This document shows, piece by piece, positions 54,522 to 63,472 of a stretch of 64,000 bases of DNA (the first letter of the stretch is position 1; each line of letters opens with the position of its first letter). Made by a program: the position numbers and the translations under genes. Source of the stretch: Alkalilimnicola ehrlichii. GTDB lineage: Bacteria > Pseudomonadota > Gammaproteobacteria > Nitrococcales > AK92. The notes under the pieces were generated by a model that had not been told where the DNA came from, searched no databases, and saw nothing but the letters and a program-made list of their open reading frames with translations. Location: NCBI RefSeq assembly GCF_003399765.1, contig NZ_NFZV01000007.1, forward strand, positions 62,001 to 126,000. The letters run 5' to 3'.

Positions 54522-54944
54522 ATGAGGTCATGCCTATTGATTTTCGCCTTTTTCCTGGCGGTTTCATCCGCGCTGGCCGCGGACGATCTGGACCCTCGGG
54601 TGGCTTTTGTGGTGTCGATTGGCGAGTGGAATAATGGAGGTCAACGTGGCACATTTCGATTTGTGACCAAGACGCATGGTTTTGAGCATGCTTCTACCAG
54701 CCTGTGGATGCAATGGGTTGCCTATCCCGAGGGGTCTGATGGCGAATCAGCAGCAGTGAGATCAGTGGCTATTAATGAACTGAATGATGGATTCTTTTCA
54801 TTCGAATCCCCAGCATGTTTAGCGGGATGGCCCTGTAAGAAATTCTCGCTGATCGCCACCCATATCTACTCGCATGAATCGCATGCATTCGAGATCAAAG
54901 CAGATGGCTTAGGCGAGTACCAGATTCGAGAGGTATCTCCCTAG
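54522..54944 (+). CDS. Secreted protein of unknown function
   Basis: This 140-residue protein has a clear signal peptide (LLIFAFFLAVSSALA) and a mature beta-rich part with a Cys pair in SPACLAGWPCKKFSL. I do not recognise the family. It follows the acetyltransferase gene by 66 bp on the same strand, past a small hairpin (ATGCTCG...CGAGCAT near 54471-54503). Confidence 0.5.
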   Translation: MRSCLLIFAFFLAVSSALAADDLDPRVAFVVSIGEWNNGGQRGTFRFVTKTHGFEHASTSLWMQWVAYPEGSDGESAAVRSVAINELNDGFFSFESPACLAGWPCKKFSLIATHIYSHESHAFEIKADGLGEYQIREVSP

Positions 54945-55002
54945 CAACGGCACCAATACGGATCGGCTTTTACGCTGGGCATTGGGCATAAAAAGGATAT
55001 GC

Positions 55003-55176
55003 ATGACATCGAACGATCGCTGGACGGTTGGGCGGTCGCTCGCGTTACTCACCGGCGGCGTAGCGGTCTGATTCCATGGCGGGTATACCATCTGGATTCA
55101 CGCTTTTCCCAATGACTTCGCGATGCACTTCGGTCTGCGAGGCGTTATTGTGCTCGCCTCCGCGGGCTGTTCGTAG
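55003..55176 (+). pseudogene. Possible small membrane-protein fragment with an in-frame stop
   Basis: From an ATG at 55003 with AAGGA seven bases upstream, 57 codons run to TAG at 55174, interrupted by a TGA at codon 23. The translation (MTSNDRWTVGRSLALLTGG, then FHGGYTIWIHAFPNDFAMHF) has a hydrophobic pattern. It may be a decayed gene or chance. Otherwise the 54945-55241 gap is empty. Confidence 0.22.
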
Positions 55177-55241
55177 CATCGCCCGTTGCAGCGTTGACCG
55201 GGTTACTCTCTACACACAGGCAATAGATTAACGACCGAGAA

Positions 55242-55775
55242 ATGAAGAAGATCAACGTCATCGGCACGACAGGGAGCGGCAAGTCAACATTCTCTAAGCT
55301 GCTAGCCAAAAAGCTCGGCTACCCGTGCATCCATATGGATCAGCTTTTCTGGAAGCCGAATTGGGTAGAGTCGAGCGATGAAGAGTTCATCCCGAAAGTT
55401 GAGTCAGCGGTTTCAGGAGAATCTTGGGTTCTTGATGGCAACTACAGTAGAACTAACGATATCAAGTGGCAGCATGCCGACACCATTATCTGGCTAGACT
55501 ACTCCTACGCTCGGACTTTTCTTCAGCTACTAAGGCGTACCGTCACTCGCGCTATAACAAAAGAGGAGCTTTGGCCAGGCACGGGCAACAGGGAATCATT
55601 CAGCAAGTCTTTCGCATCAAAAGACTCCATTTTCATCTGGTTCTTCCGTTGCTATAAGCGAAACAAAATAAGATATGAAGCTTTGACTAGATCGCCCGCG
55701 CATAGCCACATACACTTTATTCGCTTACAAAGCCCTAACGACGCAAAAGCTTTCATTGAGCGTATAGGCGTGTAA
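55242..55775 (+). CDS. P-loop adenylate-kinase-like protein (FlaR/topology-modulation type)
   Basis: This 177-residue P-loop NTPase begins MKKINVIGTTGSGKSTFSKL with a Walker A motif. GYPCIHMDQLFWKPNWVE and GESWVLDGNYSR are the typical sequence of the adenylate-kinase-like proteins annotated as FlaR or topology-modulation proteins. They are small nucleoside or nucleotide kinases of uncertain substrate. The gene stands alone in the accessory stretch. Confidence 0.85.
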   Translation: MKKINVIGTTGSGKSTFSKLLAKKLGYPCIHMDQLFWKPNWVESSDEEFIPKVESAVSGESWVLDGNYSRTNDIKWQHADTIIWLDYSYARTFLQLLRRTVTRAITKEELWPGTGNRESFSKSFASKDSIFIWFFRCYKRNKIRYEALTRSPAHSHIHFIRLQSPNDAKAFIERIGV

Positions 55776-55912
55776 CAAGACACGGCGCGGACCTTCCGCC
55801 CTTGCCTCCCTGCACTCCCCACGTGCCGTGCATGCCTAATCGGGTTGACTAATTATAACTATCCACCCCAGCGCGGCGATCAGGGGCGAGGCAAGCAATA
55901 TGGGCCGTACGC

Positions 55913-56068
55913 TCAAGCGTGCCGGGACCCGACATCGGTTTCGGTTACCGGCGTTTTCTCGCCCGCTGCCTGCACGACGATCGCGCCTGCCCTCACCCCC
56001 TGCCCCTGCAACCAAGCCGCAACGGCCTGGGCACGGTACTGGGCGAAGACGCAGGTCTGAAACGAGCT
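55913..56068 (-). pseudogene. Possible C-terminal fragment of an OmpA-like periplasmic domain
   Basis: One minus-strand frame ending at 55913 reads FAQYRAQAVAAWLQGQGVRA and then GAIVVQAAGEKTPVTETDVG. It resembles the second half of OmpA-type peptidoglycan-binding domains (R-A-x-A-V, G-V, G-E-x-x-P-V). There is no start or first half, so it would be a remnant. The rest of 55776-56158 holds nothing recognised. Confidence 0.3.
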
Positions 56069-56158
56069 CGATATGATCGATATCAAGATGGGGACCGCAG
56101 TTCCGACGGCGCTTTACCATAGCGGCGCCGAAACGCTCGGTAGAACCATGAAAGATTA

Positions 56159-57598
56159 TTAAACCCCGAAGCGAAAGTGGATGGCTGTCCTCTCACATAC
56201 TTTGCTCTCACATACAGATGTTAGGCCTGATCCCGCCCTTCGCAGGCTGAGGCAAAAGGTGGCGCCTCCGCCCGGTGTCTCGTCCACGGTGATACTCCCA
56301 CCATGAGCAGCGGCAACTTCCTTAACGATGGCCAGCCCCAGCCCCGCACCAGGAACACGTTCTTCGCGTCGCCAGAATGGCTCGAATATTTGCTCTCTGT
56401 TGGCCGGTGCGATGCCCGGTCCGTGATCGACAACCAGAACCCTGGCCATGTCGCGGTGTTGTATAACGATCTCGACAGTGCCCCCTGGCGGCTCGGCTCG
56501 TAACGCATTCTCGGCGAGGTTTACGATGGCACTTGCCAAGGCATGCGAATTACCCCGCATAGTCAGCCGAGCAACCTCGGGTACCAGTGCGAGTTGCCTG
56601 CCTTCTGCGATGGCAAGCGGCGCGCAGTCGGCAACAACGTCGCGCGCCAATGCTACAAGGTCAATAGCTTCGTCAAGGGGAAGGTCGAGCCGTTCCAATC
56701 GGGCAACGAAAAGCAACTGGTCTACCAGCGTGCGCATCCGCTCGACGTTCCGACGTAGTCCTACCCCAGCCTGGACATCCTTCAAGCTGTCGATTCTCGC
56801 CGCAAGAATTGCCAAGGGGGTGCGCATTTCGTGCGCTGCTTGGGCCGAGAAGCGCTGTTGGCGGCTGACACCTTGATCGAGCCGGTCAAGTGCGGCATTG
56901 ATCCCTTGGACTAGCGGTAACAGCTCGGAAGGCACTCCTGGCCCATCCGGCAGCCGCTTTTCCCGCGATCGCAGATCGATGGCGGCGGCCTCCCGAGAGG
57001 CGGCTACCAAAGGCCGTAGCGCTCGCCGAACGAAGAAGGGCACAGCGAGAACGACGACCAGCAGGAAAGGACCGAGCTTCTCTATGACTTGTGTCGCTAA
57101 GAGGCGAATGAAGGTGGGTATGTCAGAGGCCCGCACACGGTTGTCAGCTACGAACAAGGTGCTCTCTGAGTATGGTTTAGTGCCGGATGTCGCGACCACA
57201 ACGCTTCCCGCCAGCGGGCTATCGAGGTTGTCGGGGAAGATAAACAACGCATCGAAGAACGTCAGATAACCATAGCGCTGTAATGCGGCAACCAAGTCAG
57301 GGTCAGACCCCTCCACGGCATTACCCTGTCTATCGATGATCGCGATACGAACCTCCGGGCGTGCATTTTGGAAGCGCTTCAAGGCCGGTGTGGCAGTGAT
57401 GGCCGGACGCCCATCCGATCCGTCTACAAGGGCAGACGCTACCAGATGGCTTACGCGGAACTGGGAAACCGCGTACTCGTCTCCTGGACTTGGCCAGAAA
57501 ATGACCCAAATCACCGTCGTAAGGATGGGAACGACGAATTGAAGGACGACCAGCGGGATGCTCACGCGACTCGCGAGCGACAATCGGATTGGTTTCAT
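56159..57598 (-). CDS. Sensor histidine kinase of an OmpR-type two-component system
   Basis: This 479-residue membrane sensor starts MKPIRLSLASRVSIPLVV. Two helices (near 14-36 and near 170-190) flank a periplasmic domain. The kinase part shows SAQAAHEMRTPLAILAARID with the phospho-His, ENALRAEPPGG (N box), VVDHGPGIAPANREQIFEPF and GAGLGLAIVKEVAAAHGG (ATP lid). The ATG overlaps the regulator stop by 4 bp. Its layout is like QseC/PmrB-type sensors; the signal is unknown. A MipA-like and a serine-hydrolase gene diverge next to it. Confidence 0.93.
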   Translation of the reverse strand: MKPIRLSLASRVSIPLVVLQFVVPILTTVIWVIFWPSPGDEYAVSQFRVSHLVASALVDGSDGRPAITATPALKRFQNARPEVRIAIIDRQGNAVEGSDPDLVAALQRYGYLTFFDALFIFPDNLDSPLAGSVVVATSGTKPYSESTLFVADNRVRASDIPTFIRLLATQVIEKLGPFLLVVVLAVPFFVRRALRPLVAASREAAAIDLRSREKRLPDGPGVPSELLPLVQGINAALDRLDQGVSRQQRFSAQAAHEMRTPLAILAARIDSLKDVQAGVGLRRNVERMRTLVDQLLFVARLERLDLPLDEAIDLVALARDVVADCAPLAIAEGRQLALVPEVARLTMRGNSHALASAIVNLAENALRAEPPGGTVEIVIQHRDMARVLVVDHGPGIAPANREQIFEPFWRREERVPGAGLGLAIVKEVAAAHGGSITVDETPGGGATFCLSLRRAGSGLTSVCESKVCERTAIHFRFGV

Positions 57599-58268
57599 GC
57601 TTGCTTCATCATGTACCCGACATTCCGTATCGCATGAATCGCCACTCCGGCGTTGCATCGTATAAGGCGCCCGCGCAGGCGCGACACGTGGCCGTCGAGG
57701 GCTTTGGGTTGCACGTCGTCATCTAGCCCATACACGGCGTTGAGCAGAGCATCACGCTGAACGACGCGCCCAGCTCGCTGAATCAGCGCCTCGAACAGCA
57801 GCAGTTCGCGGTGCTTTAGTACCAGAGGGTGACCGTCGACAGTGGCTTCTCGGTACTGAGGGTCGAAGCATAGGCGGCCGCAGATCAGTGGCGACAAGGG
57901 CTCGGCGCCCGGGCGTCGCAACACTGCCCGTATCCGTGCCATGAGTTCATCGGCGAAGAAAGGTTTGGTGAGATAGTCATCTGCTCCGGCATCCAGCCCG
58001 CGAACCTTGTCGCCCAAATCGTCGAGTGCGGTCAACAGGATCACCGGCGTGCCCGCGTGGCAAGCGCGAATCGTGGGAAGCAGGGAGAGCCCGTCCCCAT
58101 CCGGTAGCAGGCGATCCAGCAGAATCAGCGCGTAGCAGGCGGTGCCGAGGGTCAGCTTCGCTTCGTCGCACGAGCCGACGCGGTCAACCAAAAACCGCAG
58201 GCGCGGAGGTTGCGCCTCACTAAAGCCGCCATCTCCGGTTCGTCCTCGACCAAGAGAATCCGTGTCAT
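57595..58268 (-). CDS. OmpR-family response regulator (QseB-like), frameshifted in this sequence
   Basis: This regulator is 224 residues long after repair. The receiver begins MTRILLVEDEPEMAALVRRN. ALILLDRLLPDGDG holds the phospho-acceptor Asp, and VILLTALDD and DYLTKPFFADEL the other conserved sites. The winged-helix output domain has LVLKHRELLLFEALIQRAG and DGHVSRLRGRL. The frame slips at a T5 run of the coding strand (A5 at 58190-58194). One extra T gives ACGFLVDRVGSCDEAKL and removes a spurious long N-terminus from 58485. It forms an operon with the histidine kinase. Confidence 0.9.
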
Positions 58269-58682
58269 CGCAATTCCTTTCACTAGAAAGGTACCGAACG
58301 GCGCAGCCATGGCTTCTGCCGCTCCACCAACCGCTTAGCACCCGTGGGTAATCGAAGTATCGCCTATTTCTAGGCAGCAGACTGTACAAGATTTCGCTCT
58401 CACAGCGATGGCAGGAGCGCTGGATTCCTGCTCGGGAGCGAACAAGCCGCACCAAAGGCCGCACACTCGGTTTCCGCGTCGGCAAGGGCTTAGTTTGTCA
58501 GGCCAAGGTTGCGCGAAAGTTTCCGCTTGCCGGTCCCGCTGCGCATTGGCGGGTCTGATGGCTGCTTGCGACTAACCCCTTCGTCGGCCCGGGCCTCACG
58601 GCGACTTCCCAGCGGCAACACTTCCGCACAACCTTCGAGACGTAGTCTCTCCGAGACTCGCAGACAAACTCGGAGAAATGAA
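58269..58682. other. Divergent promoter region between the regulator and mipA-like genes
   Basis: This 410-bp region must carry the promoters of the two-component operon (leftwards) and of the mipA-like gene (rightwards). Open frames crossing it are artefacts of the frameshift in the regulator gene or antisense shadows. I cannot identify the regulator's binding repeats with confidence. Confidence 0.4.
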
Positions 58683-59462
58683 ATGACTATAACAAGAAGG
58701 AAATGCGTGCTCACTGCCTTTGCGACGTTGCTTGTTGCGGCAGCTATAGGCGGTGGCTCCGCCAACGCCGGTACCTCCGGGTTCGACGTCACGATAGGGT
58801 TAAGCGGCGGCGCCATACCCCGCTATGAGGGTAGTGACCGCTTAACGATTTTGGCACTTCCAGAGATAGACGTTACTTGGCGTGACACGCTGTTTGCGAA
58901 CACCAGTCAGGGCGCAGGCTTCTACGCGATTAACCACGACCGCTTGCAGTTGGGTGCTAGCCTCGGCTACGACTTTGGCCGGCGGGAACGCCACGACCGA
59001 CAAAACCTGCGCGGAATGGGAAACATCGATGACGCAGCGCTGGGAATGGTCTTCGCGGGCTATAGCTGGCTTGGTCTCGATTTCTCCATAAGCGTGGCCC
59101 GTACGCTCGGCGGCGCCCGTGGCACGGTTGCTGAGGCCGGGCTTGCCTATCCGGTGCTACTGGGTGAAAGGCTAGTGTTCGTGCCGAACCTGTCCGCCTC
59201 GTGGGCGGATGACAAGCACATGTCGTCGTACTTCGGTGTTTCTCAGTCTCAGGCGAGCCGCTCCGGTTATGCCCGCTACACGGCTGCCGCCGGCATCAAG
59301 GACGTCGGTGTCGGTTTCCAAGCAGTGTATGGGCTCAATAATCACTGGACACTCAATCTCGGCATTCACGCCAGCTACCTGCTTGATGAAGCGGCCGAAA
59401 GTCCTCTAGTTCAAGAGCGTTTACAACCATCCGGTGGCGTGGGGATCGTGTATCGACGCTAG
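58683..59462 (+). CDS. MipA/OmpV-family outer-membrane protein
   Basis: This 259-residue protein starts MTITRRKCVLTAFATLLVAA with a signal peptide ending at NAG. It continues as a beta-barrel of the MipA/OmpV type: IGLSGGAIPRYEGSDRLTIL, GYDFGRRERHD, LRGMGNIDDAALGMVFAGYS and the C-terminal GGVGIVYRR, which is shorter than usual after Tyr. GGAGA before the ATG at 58683 supports the start. MipA is known as a scaffold for murein enzymes. Many two-component systems of this kind control a neighbouring mipA gene. The serine hydrolase gene follows 44 bp downstream. Confidence 0.85.
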   Translation: MTITRRKCVLTAFATLLVAAAIGGGSANAGTSGFDVTIGLSGGAIPRYEGSDRLTILALPEIDVTWRDTLFANTSQGAGFYAINHDRLQLGASLGYDFGRRERHDRQNLRGMGNIDDAALGMVFAGYSWLGLDFSISVARTLGGARGTVAEAGLAYPVLLGERLVFVPNLSASWADDKHMSSYFGVSQSQASRSGYARYTAAAGIKDVGVGFQAVYGLNNHWTLNLGIHASYLLDEAAESPLVQERLQPSGGVGIVYRR

Positions 59463-59506
59463 TCGAAGCCTTGCCAAATCTCAACGAAACTAGAGGAAAA
59501 TTCGCA

Positions 59507-61500
59507 ATGATGCTGCGCATTATCGCGCTCCTATTGGCGTTCACTGGGGTCGGCTCGCTACCGCCTCTGGTGCACGCGGAAACAACGGCTTCCGAGGGGC
59601 GCGCGGCGGCGGTGCTGGGGTCGGAAGAAACCGCTTCCCGGCACCTGACCCGCGCTGACCTCGAGGCTTGGCTGGACGGTTTCGTACCGTACGCTTTGGC
59701 ACAAGGCGACATAGCCGGAGCGCTGGTTTTGGTCGTTAAAGACGGGCAGGTCTTGCTGAAGAAAGGGTATGGCTACGCGAACGTGGAACATGCTGTTCCA
59801 ATGGACCCGGAAAGCACGGTTTTTCCGGTGGCGTCGGTCGGCAAGACCCTTACCTGGACAGCGGTTATGCAACTGGTCGAGCAGGGCCTGCTCGAATTGG
59901 ACCGCGACATTAACGATTATCTCGACTTTCGGATTCCCGATGCCTACGACAGCGCAATCACGATGCGCCACCTGATGACCCACACAGCGGGCTTCGAGGA
60001 GCGTATCAAGCAATATCGGCGGAATGGGCCTCAACCCCTGGGAAGCTATCTGCGTGAGGTGCCCGTACCCGCGCGGATTGACCCGCCGGGCGAGGTTCAG
60101 GCGTATTCCAACTATGGCACCGTGCTAGCCGGTTATATTGTCGAGCGGGTATCTGACCAGCCGTTCGAGGACTATGTGGCGCACCATATACTCGCCCCTT
60201 TAGGTATGGTGCGATCTTCTTTCCGGAGTCCCGTTCCAGAAGCCTTGCAAACGGATCTCGCCAGGAGCTACTCGCGCCGCTCTGCGGGTGCTCCTTATCC
60301 GCTTGAGATGCGGCCCGAGCTGACCGCGGATCCGGCGGGTAGCCTCGTTACCACCGTTCCGGATATGGCCCGATTCATGTTGGCACATCTCGAGCGCCGA
60401 CCCGTCGCCGACTATGCGCTACTGCAGCCGGACACGATGCGGTTGATGCAGGAGCCGGCGTATAGGCCAATTCCCGGTGCGCCCGGCACTACGCTCGGAT
60501 TCTTTGGAGCCGATTACAACGACTCTCGAGTGATAGGCCATACAGGCGATGACGCAGGCAGTCACAGCGACCTGAAGCTGCTGCTCGACGAAGGCGTCGG
60601 GCTGTTTCTATTTGTGAACAGCAGTGGCAATGGTGGTCTGATCGGTGCCGCGTATCGCTTGCGGGCTTCCTTGTATTTTCAGTTCATGGACCGTTACTTC
60701 CCGGCCTCGCCGGCAGCGCCGGAACTCACCCTGATAGCCGCGCCCGAGCATGCCCGCCTTATGGCAGGCGAGTATGAGATGTCGCGCCGACCGTCCGGAG
60801 ATTTTCTAAGTGCGTTGTACTTGGCGGCACGCGTGAGAGTTGTCGCGAACGAGGATGGAACCATCATGACTTCGCCACTTATCAATCTGGAAACGGGTCG
60901 CCCACAGACCTGGCGGCAGACTGCTCCGTCCGTCTGGAGTGAGGTAGGCGGACGCGGCAAACTGAACGTGCTAATAGAGGACGGGCGCGTAGTCCGTTGG
61001 CTGCCTCGGGACCTTTCCACCTTCGAACTCAGGCCGGTGCCGGCTCTGCGCTCAGCGACATGGAACCTGCCATTGTTGGCGGCCACTGCCACCGTGTTGT
61101 TCGCAGTTTGTTTGCAATGGCCGATAGCAACCGTGATACGCAGGCGCTACGCTCGGCATTCGCAGCTGCCGCGCGGGATGGGCGGCACTACCGGCGGATT
61201 CGCCTGGCCGCCGCGATAGGTTTTGCCTTTCTGCTTGCCTGGGCGGCCCTGCTCCTGCTGGTCGCCGCAGGCGTGGCAGAGTTTGATACCGGGCTTGATC
61301 GATGGATCCGCGCAGTTCAGGCCATCGGTCTCCTTAGCATCGTGGCCACGGTGGTCGCTGCATGGAGCGCATGGCAGACACTGATCGGGCCACACAGCCT
61401 GGGGACCAAGATCTGGAGCATTATCGTAGCCCTCGCCATGGTCCAACTGGCCTGGTTCTCTCTCGCCTTTGGCCTGATCAGTATCGATCTGAATTACTAA
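59507..61500 (+). CDS. Serine hydrolase of the class C beta-lactamase fold with C-terminal membrane domain, frameshifted in this sequence
   Basis: This protein has about 664 residues after repair. It has a signal peptide (IIALLLAFTGVGSLPPLVHA) and a beta-lactamase/esterase domain with the catalytic S-x-x-K in VASVGKTLTW, Y-S-N in VQAYSNYGTVLAGY and H-T-G in RVIGHTGDDAGS. The C-terminal 160 residues hold about four membrane helices. The frame breaks near 61147-61155. One base joins ATVIRRRYA to the FAAAARDGRHYRRIRLA frame that ends at 61500. Proteins of this build are peptidases or esterases of unknown substrate. The start at 59507 follows GAGG. It probably shares a transcript with the mipA-like gene. 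Confidence 0.82.
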
Positions 61501-61560
61501 GGAAAGGGGATCACGCCAACGCTCATTCGCCGGCTGGCGGCCGGCGTCCCGGTTGCGTGC

Positions 61561-61875
61561 TTGTCTTCACTGGGCGGCGCGTTGCCGGCAGATACCCTAC
61601 CCTGGTGCCGCAGTGCAGTCCGAGGTCATGGAATCGCTGTTCGGGGACGTTCCGCTACTGTTCAAGGTCTGGCAGGCGCGCCCATCGTCGCCACCCTCGG
61701 CAGTCTGTATCTCGTGAACGCCTGGTGGACGGGCCTGAAGCCGGGGCTTCGGAAGATACCCATCACGTTAGCGCTTGAGCACGGGGAGGCTTCCATCCAA
61801 CTTCCTATGGCAGCGACCGAGGGCTCTGGCGAACTGAAAGTGCCTTTCGGCGCCTGCTCCGACGGGCGCCACTAG
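61561..61875 (+). CDS. Possible small protein of unknown function, start uncertain
   Basis: The frame reads upstream without stop to about 61510 as TPTLIRRLAAGVPVACLSSL, which looks like a signal peptide, but there is no ATG, only a TTG at 61561. The later part (VATLGSLYLVNAWWTGLKPG, then KIPITLALEHGEASIQL) looks like real protein. A lost base or mutated start is possible. I do not recognise the family. Confidence 0.35.
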   Translation: MSSLGGALPADTLPWCRSAVRGHGIAVRGRSATVQGLAGAPIVATLGSLYLVNAWWTGLKPGLRKIPITLALEHGEASIQLPMAATEGSGELKVPFGACSDGRH

Positions 61876-61911
61876 TAGCCGTCCGACGTCTCCGCCAGGA
61901 TGGCATAGGCA

Positions 61912-62099
61912 TTAAGCGTTGTTCAGCCCCAGGTTGTCGCCGCTGCCGCCGGCGCAGGCATACGCGAGCTGCAGACCTCGGCACGGCCGGTCTGGACGCG
62001 GTTGTAGTTGTTGGCGTTAACCTCGGTGCAGTCGTAGCTGGAGTCACTACAGGCCCTGAGTGCCCAGTTAATGCGGAGCGCTTTGTTAAGATTAGTCAC
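61912..62099 (-). pseudogene. Possible small Cys-containing protein, broken frame
   Basis: From a GTG at 62099 the minus strand reads TNLNKALRINWALRACSDSS and then EVNANNYNRVQTGRAEV. After one restored base it continues LQLAYACAGGSGDNLGLNNA to a stop at 61912, 62 residues in all. Low complexity and the shift make it uncertain. Confidence 0.25.
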
Positions 62100-62541
62100 T
62101 GCTAGAACCTACAAGTATCCAGCGCTGGTCGTTTGAATGGATATCATAAGCAAAGTCCCAAAATACGGGATAGGCAGGATGCCCATTTTTAAATCCAAAC
62201 TCAGTAACCAGTTCCGCTTTCTCAAGACCAATGAGCGAAAACACTTTATTCATTAATTCAGTGATTTCAGCCTCTTTGGACTCTAGCTCCAGTGGGCCCG
62301 AGCCAATGTGACCTTTATATAAAACCTTATCCATAATTTCGGATATGGCTTCCTGCGGCGATGAAGGCACAACACTCGATATTTCACATTCCTTTGAAAT
62401 CAAGCTTCTGAGAGCTTCGGCCAAGCCTAAATCCGATTCAGCGGGCCCATACAGATTGAGCCAGACCTCATAGTTAATCCCGTATAGGAGATGCTCGACT
62501 CCCTTGAGCGCTTCCAGCCTTGAATCTCGCACAATTTTCAT
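62092..62541 (-). CDS. Acidic cytoplasmic protein of unknown function
   Basis: I do not recognise this 149-residue acidic protein, which starts MKIVRDSRLEALKGVEHLLY and contains INYEVWLNLYGPAESDLGLA. It has no signal peptide or membrane helix. Its size, acidity and low-GC codon use compared with neighbours are what one sees in immunity-type or recently acquired genes, but there is no toxin gene beside it. Its stop overlaps the doubtful 61.9-kb frame. Confidence 0.5.
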   Translation of the reverse strand: MKIVRDSRLEALKGVEHLLYGINYEVWLNLYGPAESDLGLAEALRSLISKECEISSVVPSSPQEAISEIMDKVLYKGHIGSGPLELESKEAEITELMNKVFSLIGLEKAELVTEFGFKNGHPAYPVFWDFAYDIHSNDQRWILVGSSSD

Positions 62542-62619
62542 AGAGCCCTACCGCCGTGTACAACGGTGGCCGACGCAGGAGGCCATGCGGCGAAGGCCGC
62601 AGCGAATTGATCCACTTTG

Positions 62620-62979
62620 TTACACCTTTCCAAGCCCAAATACTTTCTCGACAACTTCATCGATGAGCTCTTCAGAAGCGACTAGCGGGGCCAGAGCATC
62701 GTGGATGAATGCGGCCCTCTCGCTCTGCGGTAGATCTTGCAGTGATCGCTGGCTAAGGGCACTTACTAGCGCCGAGACCTTTTGGGGATGATTCTCAGCT
62801 CTTCTCCACTCGCCCCACTGAGCTCCCTCGCGTGCTTCCAACTCCGCTACAACGTTGTTGGCAAGCTTGGCTACAATTGGACTACCTGCTATATCGCGGT
62901 CGTCCGGATCGGGGCTAAACTTTGCCTCCAACAAGCATCGATGCAGCGCTAGCAACTCATTTGGATCTTCGATATTCAT
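62620..62979 (-). CDS. Small acidic helical protein of unknown function
   Basis: This 119-residue protein (MNIEDPNELLALHRCLLEAK) is predicted all-helical. Notable segments are SPIVAKLANNVVAELEAREG and APLVASEELIDEVVEKVFGL. No family was recognised. It precedes the 62.1-kb gene on the same strand by 78 bp, so the two may be paired. Confidence 0.5.
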   Translation of the reverse strand: MNIEDPNELLALHRCLLEAKFSPDPDDRDIAGSPIVAKLANNVVAELEAREGAQWGEWRRAENHPQKVSALVSALSQRSLQDLPQSERAAFIHDALAPLVASEELIDEVVEKVFGLGKV

Positions 62980-63155
62980 AGTATGTAACAGTGATTAGAC
63001 AGCGCACGTTATGATGGCAAACAACCGGGTGCTACATGATACCGCGCTTTGGCTGCCACAACGCCCTGCTTATGTTGATTGCCAGTGCCTTAGCGAACTT
63101 CTGCATTCGGCACCATGCGTTCGGTTTTCTTACGCCTCAAGCAATGCCGCCCACG

Positions 63156-63354
63156 CTTATTCCCGGCCTTCCTCCCGCAAGCGCCCCAGCTCCTGCTCGC
63201 ACAGCGCTTTGGTTACCTCCAACAAACGCTGCGCTTTGGGCGCTAAGTAATCGAGGTCTTCTTGAGTGACATTAAAGTCGAGATGGTAGCGCGCGGCGAT
63301 ATACGCGTTGTCGAGTAGCTTGAACATATCCCGCTCTAGCCACCCATCACGTTA
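63156..63354 (-). pseudogene. C-terminal remnant of a HEPN-domain protein
   Basis: The minus strand reads WLERDMFKLLDNAYIAARYH, LDFNVTQEDLDYL and then APKAQRLLEVTKALCEQELG to a stop at 63156. It aligns with the end of the MNT-HEPN protein at 13.6 kb (AYIESRYNKKF, REDLEWLAQRVEHL). An in-frame stop at about 63355 and the adjacent IS110 end show that the nucleotidyltransferase half is gone. It is a broken gene, perhaps cut by the insertion. Confidence 0.65.
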
Positions 63355-63390
63355 GCGAAAGACAGGGTGCGGTCGAATGGGTGATGAGAT

Positions 63391-63469
63391 GGACGCCTCC
63401 CCTTCACACGGCGTCACGATGCGCCAGACTTTTGGATACGAGACCAAAGTCAAAGAAAAGGAGGCGTCC
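63391..63469 (+). mobile_element. Left end and leader hairpin of an IS110-family element
   Basis: GGACGCCTCC (63391-63400) and GGAGGCGTCC (63460-63469) are perfect inverted repeats bracketing the leader in front of the transposase. The same arrangement, with one base change, is in the remnant at 48.6 kb. The exact insertion point is not visible because the right end lies outside the window. Confidence 0.65.
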
Positions 63470-63472
63470 ACC

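Noticed and set aside
53925-55775. Integron gene cassettes around the AAC(3)-I-like gene
   Set aside because: TTGCCTAACGTTATG before the gene looks like a cassette boundary at first glance, but it does not fit GTTRRRY. No attC-like inverted repeat ends with RYYYAAC/GTTRRRY between the genes, and no integrase is present.
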